Below, piece after piece: positions 24,854 to 32,998 of a stretch of DNA of 64,000 nt. The DNA is from LZORAL124-50-18 sp051208045 (GTDB lineage: Bacteria; Pseudomonadota; Gammaproteobacteria; Pseudomonadales; Oleiphilaceae): NCBI GenBank assembly GCA_051208045.1, contig JBPJFY010000013.1:1-64000 (forward strand), written 5' to 3'. The position numbers and the translations under genes were made by a program. The notes below the pieces were generated by a model. That model was not told the DNA's origin, ran no database searches, and worked only from the letters and a program-made list of their open reading frames with translations. Numbering within the stretch: the first letter of the stretch is position 1; every line of letters begins with the position of its first letter.

Positions 24854-25747
24854 TCAAATTGACCTCAAGGACCCAGCGATGCGCTCCGCCAAAGAGATCC
24901 CGTTGCTCTCGTGCACAATGGTGTCACAGCTCACCACTCGCTCCACATAACCTTGCTTGAGTCGATGGTAATCCTCATCACCACAAACCGCATGTACCCC
25001 AATGCACACGGGCGCTTTCAGCCCCATTTTGTTTAAGTTGTTTGCGGTTTCGAGCATGGTTCTCCCGGTAGAAATAATATCGTCCACCAAGACCGGCGTG
25101 TGGCCAGCGTATGCTGAAAGATCCGGCATATCCACTTCGACATTCCGATCCCCGTATCGGTGCTTTTCCATAATCAGAAATTCACAGTCGATCTGCTTGG
25201 CGGTGGCTTTGGCCCATTGTTCACTTTCGCTGTCCGGGCCAATGATGAGCGGCTGAGGGATGTGGTTTTTTATCCAGCGAGCCACTTCGCTCATGGCACT
25301 CAACACAGAGGTTGGTATGGTATAGATTTCGTCCAATGCGTGATAACGGTGCAGGTGGGGGTCTATTGTGATGAGTCGGTCCACCGTTTGTGACAGCAAG
25401 TGCGCAAAGATTCTGGATGTGACGCACTCCCCTTCATGAAACTGCTTGTCCTGCCGCATGTAGGGTAAGTAAGGTGCGACGAGTGTAACCTCTGCTGCCC
25501 CTCGGCTTCGTATCGCGTCCGCAAGAAAAGCCAATGGCAGTAACTTTGCATCGGGGTGGTGAAGATTAGCGACGATTATCGCACGTCGGTCGGTGCAGTC
25601 CGTGGTGACCTGTACGTAGCTTTCACCATCTGGAAACTGATGATAAGTGAATTCGCCAGAGGGTGCCGCAAGTGCGCTGGCTATTTGCTGTGCCAGGTTG
25701 GTATGGTCAAAAATGGAAAAAACAATGGGGGTGTTGTTCTCGCTCAT
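24854..25747 (-). CDS. prs: Ribose-phosphate pyrophosphokinase (PRPP synthetase), probable second copy
   Basis: A 297-aa enzyme making PRPP from ribose 5-phosphate and ATP. Seen: FPDGESYVQV, APYLPYMRQDKQFHEGE (ATP and catalytic flap region), DPHLHRYH, and the PRPP loop VLVDDIISTGRT. It is slightly shorter than housekeeping Prs (about 315 aa) and divergent, and it is coupled to an AMP/thymidine phosphorylase gene rather than to the ispE-prs-tRNA neighbourhood usual in this class. I infer a specialised salvage role in which ribose phosphate released from nucleotides is recycled. Confidence 0.85.
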   Translation of the reverse strand: MSENNTPIVFSIFDHTNLAQQIASALAAPSGEFTYHQFPDGESYVQVTTDCTDRRAIIVANLHHPDAKLLPLAFLADAIRSRGAAEVTLVAPYLPYMRQDKQFHEGECVTSRIFAHLLSQTVDRLITIDPHLHRYHALDEIYTIPTSVLSAMSEVARWIKNHIPQPLIIGPDSESEQWAKATAKQIDCEFLIMEKHRYGDRNVEVDMPDLSAYAGHTPVLVDDIISTGRTMLETANNLNKMGLKAPVCIGVHAVCGDEDYHRLKQGYVERVVSCDTIVHESNGISLAERIAGSLRSI

Positions 25748-25850
25748 GGGCGTTTGTCTATGGCCTTGTCTTGTTGCTGGTCTTGCATAATTCGCCTTGC
25801 TGGCCTTGAGTATAGACCAAGTTGCTGATAAACGACCTTTGGCAGTTCAT

Positions 25851-27365
25851 CTAGAGGGCTTCCTGCTCTATGCGAATGGCATCCGGGTGTGAACGCAAAA
25901 ACTCCAGCGCATAATCCAGCTCTCCTCTGGATTCGGCGTGCAAGGTGAATAAAACATCCTCTTTGTCAACTTTCTGACCGAGTTTGACGTGAAACTCCAT
26001 GCCCGCTGCAGGTGACGCAGGTGCGCCGGCAAGCTTGGCAAGTTTTGAGATGAATCGATTGTTTATATAGGTGACGTAGCCGGCTGTTTCTGCATGCACC
26101 TTTTTTTGGTGTTCGGCGATTTCGGGCTCTTTAAATCCGCCTTGTGCTTCGCAAATGGCCTGGAACTTCGCCCAGGCTCGACCGCTGTCCATGATATGTT
26201 CCGCCAGCGCGTACCCTTCGCCCGGGAGCGCCTTTCCGCCCATTTCGAGCAACCGGCCTGCCAGTGCCAGTGCTCTTTCTTTGAGGTCCTGTGGTTTATC
26301 CTCATCCCCGCGCAGCACCTTGATCAGGTCGCGCGCTTCCAGGCAGGGGCCGATCCCCACGCCCACCGGTTGGTTTCCATCGGTAAAGATGGTTTCGACC
26401 TGTATTCCAAGGGCTTCGCCCGTCTGGATCAGCTGGTTGGACAGTTGTTGAGCATATTCTGCGCTGCGCACCTTGGCCGTTGTTCCAATGGGAATATCAA
26501 TCAGTACGTGTGTTGAGCCTGCTGCGATTTTTTTCGAAAGCACGGACGCAACCAGCTGACCTTCTGAGTCCAAGTCGAGCGCGCTTTCGACACGGATCAA
26601 AATATCATCCGCCGGGCTTAAACTGACCGCTCCGCCCCAGGCAATACACCCACCTTCCTGGGCAACCACGCCGCGAATCTGATCCAGAGACAGAGTGACA
26701 GGGGCGATCGTCTCCATGGTGTCAGCGGTGCCGGCTGGCGAGGTAATGGCTCTGGAGGACGTTTTGGGCATAGTTAAACCAGCCGACGTAAGAATAGACA
26801 CCACAATCGGTGTGGTTCGATTTCCTGGCAGTCCCCCGACGCAGTGCTTGTCCATAACGATGTCTGCTGGCCAGCTGAGCTTGTCGCCAATATTGACCAT
26901 GGCTTCGGTCAGATAGGTGATCTCTTCATTGGAGAGTCGACTGCCGGCGCAAGCGGTGACATAGGCTGCCAATTGAATGTCGGAATAGCGTCCATGCGTG
27001 ATGTCGGCAATGATTTCCATGGTGGACTCTTGGGTAAAGGGTCGGCCATAGATCTTTCCACGAACAAAGCTGAGCGAATCCGTAGCCCGCGGGTGGTAAA
27101 AGTGTGCCTTTTCGTTTTCCTTTGCTTTCAGAAGATGCCAGGCTGCTTCAGACAGGCCTGCTTCTTTATGTGAAAGTATGTCTGACTGGACCACATTGAC
27201 TGTCGCAATGATCGAGCTGTGCTCAGTGACGATCCTGACCCGGGTCTGAGCATCAAATCCTTCAGCGCGGCACACATGGCAGTCTTCACGCATATACACG
27301 ACCGGTTCTTGATGCGTATCAATCCCTATGCGTTTCAGATGTAAAAAATTGTTGGAGTTGTTCAT
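25851..27365 (-). CDS. AMP phosphorylase / thymidine phosphorylase family protein
   Basis: A 504-aa nucleoside/nucleotide phosphorylase of the long (AMP phosphorylase-like) type. An extra N-terminal domain of about 90 residues precedes the helical domain and the catalytic domain with DKHCVGGLPGNRTT (phosphate binding) and PKTSSRAITSPAGTADTME; the C-terminal PYNP domain includes AETAGYVTYI. In archaea such enzymes split NMPs to ribose 1,5-bisphosphate and base. The downstream Prs-like gene and divergent beta-CASP nuclease suggest the same chemistry in RNA turnover, but no isomerase or RuBisCO gene is present here. Substrate (NMP or deoxynucleoside) is undecided. Confidence 0.85.
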   Translation of the reverse strand: MNNSNNFLHLKRIGIDTHQEPVVYMREDCHVCRAEGFDAQTRVRIVTEHSSIIATVNVVQSDILSHKEAGLSEAAWHLLKAKENEKAHFYHPRATDSLSFVRGKIYGRPFTQESTMEIIADITHGRYSDIQLAAYVTACAGSRLSNEEITYLTEAMVNIGDKLSWPADIVMDKHCVGGLPGNRTTPIVVSILTSAGLTMPKTSSRAITSPAGTADTMETIAPVTLSLDQIRGVVAQEGGCIAWGGAVSLSPADDILIRVESALDLDSEGQLVASVLSKKIAAGSTHVLIDIPIGTTAKVRSAEYAQQLSNQLIQTGEALGIQVETIFTDGNQPVGVGIGPCLEARDLIKVLRGDEDKPQDLKERALALAGRLLEMGGKALPGEGYALAEHIMDSGRAWAKFQAICEAQGGFKEPEIAEHQKKVHAETAGYVTYINNRFISKLAKLAGAPASPAAGMEFHVKLGQKVDKEDVLFTLHAESRGELDYALEFLRSHPDAIRIEQEAL

Positions 27366-27462
27366 AATGCAAAAGGCGACGTGTTGATGTGTATTTTACT
27401 CAGCCTGGTGAGAGATTGTCCTTCACTAGTCTAATCGAAAATATCTTTTTTAGGGAATCCAT

Positions 27463-28815
27463 ATGAAGCTTAGATTTCTGGGGGCCGCAGGGACTGTGAC
27501 GGGATCAAAATATCTGTTGAGTGAAGGGCATAATCAGCTCATGATAGATTGCGGTCTTTACCAGGGAGTGAAGAACCTGAGGGAGCGCAACTGGAAAAAG
27601 TTACCGCTGGACCCAGCGTCCGTCAATGCGGTGTTGTTGACTCACGCTCACATTGATCACAGCGGCTTTATTCCTGCGCTGATGAAAGCTGGCTTTCATG
27701 GAAAAATCTATTGTACGCAAGCGACTTATGAATTGTGCCGGATATTGTTACCCGATTCCGGTTATCTCCAGGAAGAAGATGCGCATTACGCAAATCTGAA
27801 AAAGTTTTCTAAACACAGCCCGGCATTACCGTTGTATACGGAAAAAGAGGCGATCGCGAGTTTGAAACTCTTTGAGCCCATTCACTTTCACGAGCAGATC
27901 AAGTTGGGGGCAATGCGCATAGAGTTTCGCCCGGCCGGCCATATTCTTGGTTCTGCATCAATCAAAGTGAGCAATAACGGGAAGAGTATTTTGTTCTCAG
28001 GGGATGTCGGCAGACAAAATGACCTGGTCATGCGCCCGCCGGAACCAATATCTGAGGCAGATTATCTGGTTGTGGAGTCCACTTATGGCGATCGTTTGCA
28101 TGACAATGTGGATGCCTTTGAGTTTCTCGAAGCGATAATTAATAAAACAGTGAATCGTGGGGGGATAGTTCTGATGCCTTCGTTCGCTGTGGGCCGGGCG
28201 CAGACTGTCCTATATATCATTGATGTATTGAAAGAGCAGGGGCGCATACCCAATGTGCCAGTCTATTTGAACAGCCCTATGGCGATTAACGCAACGGAAA
28301 CATTTTGTCAGCATCACAAAGAGCACAAGTTGTCGAAAGTACAGTGCCAGCATATTGACCGAAATACGACCTTTGTGCGGACTGCCGAGGAGTCCATGGC
28401 GTTGAATGGGCAGCGATTCCCGAGCATTATCATCTCGGCCAGTGGCATGGCCACGGGTGGACGGGTTCTGCATCACCTTAAGTCTCTCGCGCCAAATCAT
28501 AAGAACAGTATTGTGTTTCTTGGCTTTCAAGCGCCTGGAACACGCGGGGATGCCATCGTGAATGGCGCAAAGCAAGTGAAAATTCACGGGAAGTTTTACC
28601 CGGTCAGTGCGGAGGTTCATCACTTTGATTCGCTCTCCGCGCATGGGGATTATGAAGACATACTGGCCTGGCTGGGCACGGCTTCTGCACAGCCAAAACG
28701 CACTTTTGTCACCCATGGAGAACCGGTGGCTTCCGATAGCCTGCGGGCGAAGATTCAGGACCGATTAGGCTGGCGAGCCTGCGTGCCAGAGCACTTGGAT
28801 GAAGTGGAGCTATGA
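27463..28815 (+). CDS. Beta-CASP metallo-beta-lactamase, RNA-processing exonuclease type
   Basis: A 450-aa zinc hydrolase. THAHIDHSG (HxHxDH) binds two metals, GHILGSAS and FSGDVGR supply the next ligands, the beta-CASP insert spans about residues 180-370 (SFAVGRAQTVL, ISASGMATGGRVLHHL) and SAHGDYEDILAWL is the RMMBL motif. Relatives such as CPSF73/YsgA-type proteins cleave or trim RNA. It is divergently transcribed from the phosphorylase gene with a 97-bp shared promoter region, and lies 4 bp from the convergent gene at 28820. The start is ATG 27463, just downstream of GGGAATCC. Confidence 0.88.
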   Translation: MKLRFLGAAGTVTGSKYLLSEGHNQLMIDCGLYQGVKNLRERNWKKLPLDPASVNAVLLTHAHIDHSGFIPALMKAGFHGKIYCTQATYELCRILLPDSGYLQEEDAHYANLKKFSKHSPALPLYTEKEAIASLKLFEPIHFHEQIKLGAMRIEFRPAGHILGSASIKVSNNGKSILFSGDVGRQNDLVMRPPEPISEADYLVVESTYGDRLHDNVDAFEFLEAIINKTVNRGGIVLMPSFAVGRAQTVLYIIDVLKEQGRIPNVPVYLNSPMAINATETFCQHHKEHKLSKVQCQHIDRNTTFVRTAEESMALNGQRFPSIIISASGMATGGRVLHHLKSLAPNHKNSIVFLGFQAPGTRGDAIVNGAKQVKIHGKFYPVSAEVHHFDSLSAHGDYEDILAWLGTASAQPKRTFVTHGEPVASDSLRAKIQDRLGWRACVPEHLDEVEL

Positions 28816-28819
28816 TAGG

Positions 28820-29152
28820 TCAGTGCAGAGTGATGACTGCCAGGTTGCGCTTTAGTATGCCGGGGCCGATGCCTTTCACCTCTGTGAGTTCATCCACACT
28901 AACGAAAGCGCCGTACGTTTTTCGGTAATCGATAATTGCCTTGGCTTTCTTCAAACCAACGCCTTTAAGATACTTTGCCAATGTGGCTGCATCGGCCGTG
29001 TTGATATTGACTTTGCCTTGGAAAGCGACGGTTGAGTTGGTGCGTTGCGTGGTTTTGGCGGTCATCAGCTCCGCATGAGAAACTCCCGACACCAAGAGGG
29101 CGAGCAGCAATGAAGCGAATAGTGCCTGAGCCAAGTTGAGTAGTGATCCCAC
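28820..29152 (-). CDS. ComEA-like helix-hairpin-helix DNA-binding protein, secreted
   Basis: A 110-aa protein with a signal peptide (hydrophobic residues about 8-24, SGVSHAEL cleavage region) and a C-terminal tandem helix-hairpin-helix of about 65 residues (VNINTADAATL, LKGVGLKKAKAIIDYR, VKGIGPGILKRN). Short ComEA-type proteins bind DNA in the periplasm and assist uptake in naturally competent bacteria; many gammaproteobacteria carry one. It is monocistronic and convergent with the beta-CASP gene. Whether the organism is competent cannot be told from the window. Confidence 0.88.
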   Translation of the reverse strand: MGSLLNLAQALFASLLLALLVSGVSHAELMTAKTTQRTNSTVAFQGKVNINTADAATLAKYLKGVGLKKAKAIIDYRKTYGAFVSVDELTEVKGIGPGILKRNLAVITLH

Positions 29153-29589
29153 AACAACATGTCCTTATGTTGAATTAATCAATATGGGGCAGGGGGGTAA
29201 CGGTGAGCGCAGTCTGGGTAAATACAAAGTAGCAGGAGGTAGGGTGGGTTCAACATCCCTCTGAACCCTTCCCTGGAGTTTTTGCTAATCCTTAAGCAAC
29301 TGCTGTCATCCTTTTTTCATCCCTACAGTTATGCATCCATGCATGCGAGGCATTTTAAGAGAATGCCTATGAAAAAAAAGAAGAGATTTCTGATTTTTTC
29401 TGTGCGAGATCTCTCACGCTATGAGGAAATGTCTCACGCATTCCTGTTCGAATCTTCGTAAAACACTGTTAATGTTCGGTAATTTTATAAGAGGTATCAT
29501 AGGATGTATCAAATAGGCTACGCTTGTTAGAGCAGAAATGAGCACTTTGTTGCGTTGGTGGTAATGTGAGGTGGTAATGTGAGGTGGTG
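29153..29589. other. Intergenic region upstream of the rhamnose operon
   Basis: A 437-bp region with divergent genes on either side. It contains two ATGCAT palindromes two bases apart (29331-29336 and 29339-29344), a hairpin with 7-bp arms (29348-29354 and 29362-29368), a possible 30-codon open frame at 29369-29461 with no ribosome-binding site, and the tandem 13-bp repeats described separately. No clear sigma70 promoter stands out; TATAAG and TATCAT hexamers near 29485-29500 lack good -35 partners. Confidence 0.4.
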
Positions 29590-29595
29590 ATGAAG
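29557..29595 (+). repeat. Tandem 13-bp repeat at the rmlB start
   Basis: GGTGGTAATGTGA occurs twice without a gap (29557-29569 and 29570-29582), followed by a diverged third copy, GGTGGTGATGAAG (29583-29595), which contains the rmlB start codon at 29590. Each full copy holds an ATG immediately followed by TGA, and its GAGGTGG is Shine-Dalgarno-like. The unit matches the ops element of RfaH-regulated operons as I recall it (GGCGGTAGCGTG) at 9 of 12 positions. Function is unproven. Confidence 0.8.
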
Positions 29596-30648
29596 GTCTT
29601 GGTTACGGGGGGGGCTGGCTTTATTGGGTCTGCGGTGGTTCGCTATTTACTCAGTGAAACTGCGCACTCAGCAGTGGTGCTTGATAAGCTGACGTATGCG
29701 GGAAATCTAAGCAACCTTGAGGCAGTGGCGGAATCTGAACGGTATGAATTTGTTCTCGGTGATGTTTGCGATACGACTCTCATTCAAGAAACTCTGGAGC
29801 GAATTCAGCCAGATGCCATCATGCATTTGGCGGCGGAATCTCACGTAGATCGCTCCATTGATGGCCCAGGCGCGTTCATCCAAACGAATATCCTTGGCAC
29901 CTACACACTGCTTGAAGCTGCAAAAAACTACTATTCGCGGTTGGCCCCTGAAAGGAAGTCGAGCTTCCGTTTTCATCATATTTCGACGGATGAGGTGTAT
30001 GGGAGTTTGGGAGCGACCGGATTGTTTGATGAACAACACCGTTATGCGCCCAATTCGCCTTATTCGGCGTCAAAAGCCGCCTCTGATCACTTGGTACGAG
30101 CATGGGGGGCAACTTTTGGGCTTCCCATCATCGTGACGAACTGCTCTAACAACTATGGGCCCTTTCATTTTCCCGAAAAACTTATTCCACTCGTGATTCA
30201 AAATGCGCTACTGGGAAAGCCCCTCCCTGTTTACGGCAAGGGAAATCAAGTCAGGGACTGGCTTTATGTGGAAGACCATGCCAGAGCATTGGTGCTTGTG
30301 GTGGAAAAAGGGAAAGTTGGGGAAACCTATAATATAGGTGGCCATAATGAAAAAGAAAACATTCAGGTGGTCATGTTGATTTGTGATCTGATGGATAAGT
30401 TGTACCCAAACAAGCCTGAGGGTATTACAACCTACAAGGAGTTGATTACCCATGTACCTGACCGTCCTGGGCATGACTTGAGGTACGCGATCGATGCGTC
30501 GAAAATTGAGAGAGAGCTAGGTTGGAAGCCGCTGGAAACATTTGAATCGGGACTTGAGAAAACTGTCCGCTGGTTTTTAAACAACCAGTCCTGGGTCGAG
30601 CACGTGCAAACTGATGTTTACCGCGGAGAGCGGCTTGGGCTGAGGTAA
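29590..30648 (+). CDS. rmlB: dTDP-glucose 4,6-dehydratase
   Basis: A 352-aa short-chain dehydrogenase-type enzyme, second step of dTDP-L-rhamnose synthesis. GGAGFIGS binds NAD, STDEVYGSLG provides the D-E catalytic pair and YSASKAASD the Tyr-x3-Lys. The usual substrate-loop motif NNYGPFHFPEKLIPL is present. I start it at ATG 29590 (MKVLVTGG); the two preceding GTG codons are in frame but belong to a repeat. First gene of rmlB-rmlA-rmlC-rmlD. Confidence 0.96.
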   Translation: MKVLVTGGAGFIGSAVVRYLLSETAHSAVVLDKLTYAGNLSNLEAVAESERYEFVLGDVCDTTLIQETLERIQPDAIMHLAAESHVDRSIDGPGAFIQTNILGTYTLLEAAKNYYSRLAPERKSSFRFHHISTDEVYGSLGATGLFDEQHRYAPNSPYSASKAASDHLVRAWGATFGLPIIVTNCSNNYGPFHFPEKLIPLVIQNALLGKPLPVYGKGNQVRDWLYVEDHARALVLVVEKGKVGETYNIGGHNEKENIQVVMLICDLMDKLYPNKPEGITTYKELITHVPDRPGHDLRYAIDASKIERELGWKPLETFESGLEKTVRWFLNNQSWVEHVQTDVYRGERLGLR

Positions 30649-30690
30649 AGAAATGATAGAGTCACCTACCATACAGCAGAGGGGAAAACA

Positions 30691-31557
30691 GTGAAAGGAA
30701 TTGTGCTGGCCGGCGGGGCCGGATCAAGGCTACACCCGATTACACGGGGGGTATCGAAGCAACTCCTGCCAATCTACGATAAGCCTATGATTTACTATCC
30801 GCTGTCTGTGCTTATGTTGGCTGGCATCCGTGATATTCTGGTTATATCAACACCGGATGACCTTCCTTATTTTCGAAAGCTTTTGGGGAGTGGTGATGAG
30901 TGGGGAATTCGGTTTTCTTATGCGGAACAACCGCGCCCGGAGGGATTGGCTCAGGCATTTATCATCGGCGAAGACTTTATAGGCAGAGACTCTGTATGCA
31001 TGGTGCTGGGAGACAACATTTTCTATGGGCCTCGATTTAGGCAGCTACTGGAGCAAGCTGCGGCGTATGAGTCAGGAGCGACCATTTTCGGTTATTGGGT
31101 CAGTGACCCTGAACGATTCGGAGTGGTTGAATTTGACGACACCGGAAACGCGTTATCCATCGAGGAAAAACCGACAAAACCCAAGTCAAACTTTGCGGTC
31201 ACTGGTTTATATTTTTACGATAATCAAGTGATTGATATTGCAAAAGGTATTCTACCGTCAGGGAGGGGGGAGCTTGAGATAACGGCGGTCAACAATGCAT
31301 ACCTGGAGCGCGGCGACCTGCGTGTGGAACAATTGGGTCGAGGTTTTGCGTGGCTGGACACAGGAACCCATGACAGCTTGTTGGAGGCGTCACAGTTCGT
31401 CAAAGTGATTGAATCCAGGCAAGGGCTCAAAATTGCCTGTCTGGAAGAAATTGCATACAGAAAAGGTTGGCTTACGCGTGAGGATTTGATGCGGCAAGGA
31501 CAAGCATTGGAGAAAACCGGCTATGGTCAGTATTTATTGCGAGTTGTGACTCAATGA
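30691..31557 (+). CDS. rmlA: Glucose-1-phosphate thymidylyltransferase
   Basis: A 288-aa nucleotidyltransferase, first step of dTDP-rhamnose synthesis (glucose 1-phosphate plus dTTP). GGAGSRLHP is the nucleotide-binding signature, followed by SKQLLPIYDKPMIYYPLS; VLGDNIFYG carries a metal-binding aspartate and IEEKP a catalytic segment. The start is GTG 30691 after AGAGGGGAAAA. The stop overlaps rmlC by four bases. Length is standard for the family. Confidence 0.96.
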   Translation: MKGIVLAGGAGSRLHPITRGVSKQLLPIYDKPMIYYPLSVLMLAGIRDILVISTPDDLPYFRKLLGSGDEWGIRFSYAEQPRPEGLAQAFIIGEDFIGRDSVCMVLGDNIFYGPRFRQLLEQAAAYESGATIFGYWVSDPERFGVVEFDDTGNALSIEEKPTKPKSNFAVTGLYFYDNQVIDIAKGILPSGRGELEITAVNNAYLERGDLRVEQLGRGFAWLDTGTHDSLLEASQFVKVIESRQGLKIACLEEIAYRKGWLTREDLMRQGQALEKTGYGQYLLRVVTQ

Positions 31558-32090
31558 AGTTTATAGAAACAGATATACTCGGGGTGCTGATAATTGAGCC
31601 CAAGGTTTTTGGGGATAACCGCGGCTTTTTCGTGGAAACCTATCAAAAAGAGCATTTTCGCGCAGCAGGTATTGATGTCGACTTTGTTCAGGATAATCAG
31701 TCGAGATCCACCCAAGGCGTTCTTCGTGGCTTGCATTATCAGACGCGCCGTCCGCAGGGTAAGTTGGTCCGCTGCACACGCGGTGAAGTCTTTGATGTGG
31801 CGGTGGATATTCGTGAGAACTCCCCGACATTCGGCAAGTGGGTCGGGGTAATGCTCTCTGAGGAAAACCATCGACAGTTATACATTCCTTCAGGGTTGGC
31901 TCATGGGTTTTGCACGCTCAGCGAGATTGCCGACTTTGAGTACAAGTGTACCGACTTTTATGATCCCGGGCACGAAGCGGGCATCCGGTGGGATGATCCG
32001 TTATTTGCAATAGACTGGCCGATAGTTGATCCTCAGTTGTCCGAAAGGGACAAGGAGTGGCCACTGTTTACATCCGTGGAAAAACGATGA
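31554..32090 (+). CDS. rmlC: dTDP-4-dehydrorhamnose 3,5-epimerase
   Basis: A 178-aa cupin epimerase, third step of dTDP-rhamnose synthesis. QDNQSRSTQGVLRGLHYQ contains the catalytic histidine, and YIPSGLAHGF closes the active site; FEYKCTDFY contains the conserved tyrosine region. Overlaps both rmlA and rmlD by ATGA, so translation of the three is probably coupled. Confidence 0.96.
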   Translation: MKFIETDILGVLIIEPKVFGDNRGFFVETYQKEHFRAAGIDVDFVQDNQSRSTQGVLRGLHYQTRRPQGKLVRCTRGEVFDVAVDIRENSPTFGKWVGVMLSEENHRQLYIPSGLAHGFCTLSEIADFEYKCTDFYDPGHEAGIRWDDPLFAIDWPIVDPQLSERDKEWPLFTSVEKR

Positions 32091-32998
32091 GGGTGTTAAT
32101 TTTTGGAGAGCACGGTCAATTAGGCTCGGCATTGCGCACTGTGTGCACCCATTCTGGAGTGTCTACGGTATCACCCATGGGGCGCGATGGGGGGCGTATA
32201 GACATAACAGACCGTCTGGCGCTTGAGAGTGTGTTTGACGCAGGCGGATTTGACTGTGTCGTTAATGCGGCTGCCTATACAGCAGTGGACCTGGCGGAGG
32301 ATCAGAAAGAGCAGGCTCGTTTAGTCAATGAGATTGCCGTTGGAAATCTTGCTGATTTATGTCGAGGGCACCGATGTGCGTTTGTTCATTTTTCAACGGA
32401 CTATGTTTTTGACGGGGAAAAAAACAGCGGGTATATCGAGGAGGACTGTACTCAACCGACCAGCGTTTATGGTGCATCAAAAAGAGCCGGGGAAATAAAA
32501 ATCCTTGAGATCTATCCCGAGGCGTTAATTTGCCGAGTCAGCTGGTTGTTTGGGGTGCGTGGGCGAAATTTTGTAAAAACTATGCTGAACCTTGCTCGCA
32601 ACCGAACTGAACTGCATGTCGTTAATGATCAAGTCGGAGGCCCAACATTCGCTGGGGATGTAGCACAGTTTGTGGTTAAAGCGCTATTGCTAGGGGGAGC
32701 GCAAAAGGCGGGGTTGCGGGGTGTCCTACACATCCCTTCTTTACCCGCGGTTTCATGGTATGAGTTTGCGTGTGCCATTATTACCCGAGCGGAGCACTTT
32801 CAGTTGATAGAACACCCGGTGAGTGTAAAACCTGTCTCCTCTTCTGACTTTCCTTCCAAAGTGAAGCGGCCCAAAAATTCAGTGTTAGAGAGCATTCATT
32901 TTGGTCGGCTGGGATTTCCAGTGCCAGACTGGCAGGTAGGGCTGGATACATGCTTGCAGCAATGGGTGTCGAATCCAGCTTTGCTGTGGTATGACTAG
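32087..32998 (+). CDS. rmlD: dTDP-4-dehydrorhamnose reductase
   Basis: A 303-aa SDR enzyme for the last step to dTDP-L-rhamnose. GEHGQLGSAL binds NAD(P)H, FSTDYVFDG and YGASKRAGE provide the catalytic residues. The ATG at 32087 overlaps the rmlC stop and is preferred over the upstream ATG at 32057 inside rmlC. The 3' end overlaps the WecA-like gene by eight bases. Confidence 0.95.
   Translation: MRVLIFGEHGQLGSALRTVCTHSGVSTVSPMGRDGGRIDITDRLALESVFDAGGFDCVVNAAAYTAVDLAEDQKEQARLVNEIAVGNLADLCRGHRCAFVHFSTDYVFDGEKNSGYIEEDCTQPTSVYGASKRAGEIKILEIYPEALICRVSWLFGVRGRNFVKTMLNLARNRTELHVVNDQVGGPTFAGDVAQFVVKALLLGGAQKAGLRGVLHIPSLPAVSWYEFACAIITRAEHFQLIEHPVSVKPVSSSDFPSKVKRPKNSVLESIHFGRLGFPVPDWQVGLDTCLQQWVSNPALLWYD

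Noticed and set aside
29348..29368. Hairpin as a transcription terminator
   Set aside because: Arms of 7 bp but followed by A residues rather than a T tract, on the side facing rmlB.
29369..29461. 30-codon open frame beginning with a lysine run upstream of rmlB
   Set aside because: No ribosome-binding site and the initial AAA run is low complexity; kept only as a note in the intergenic entry.
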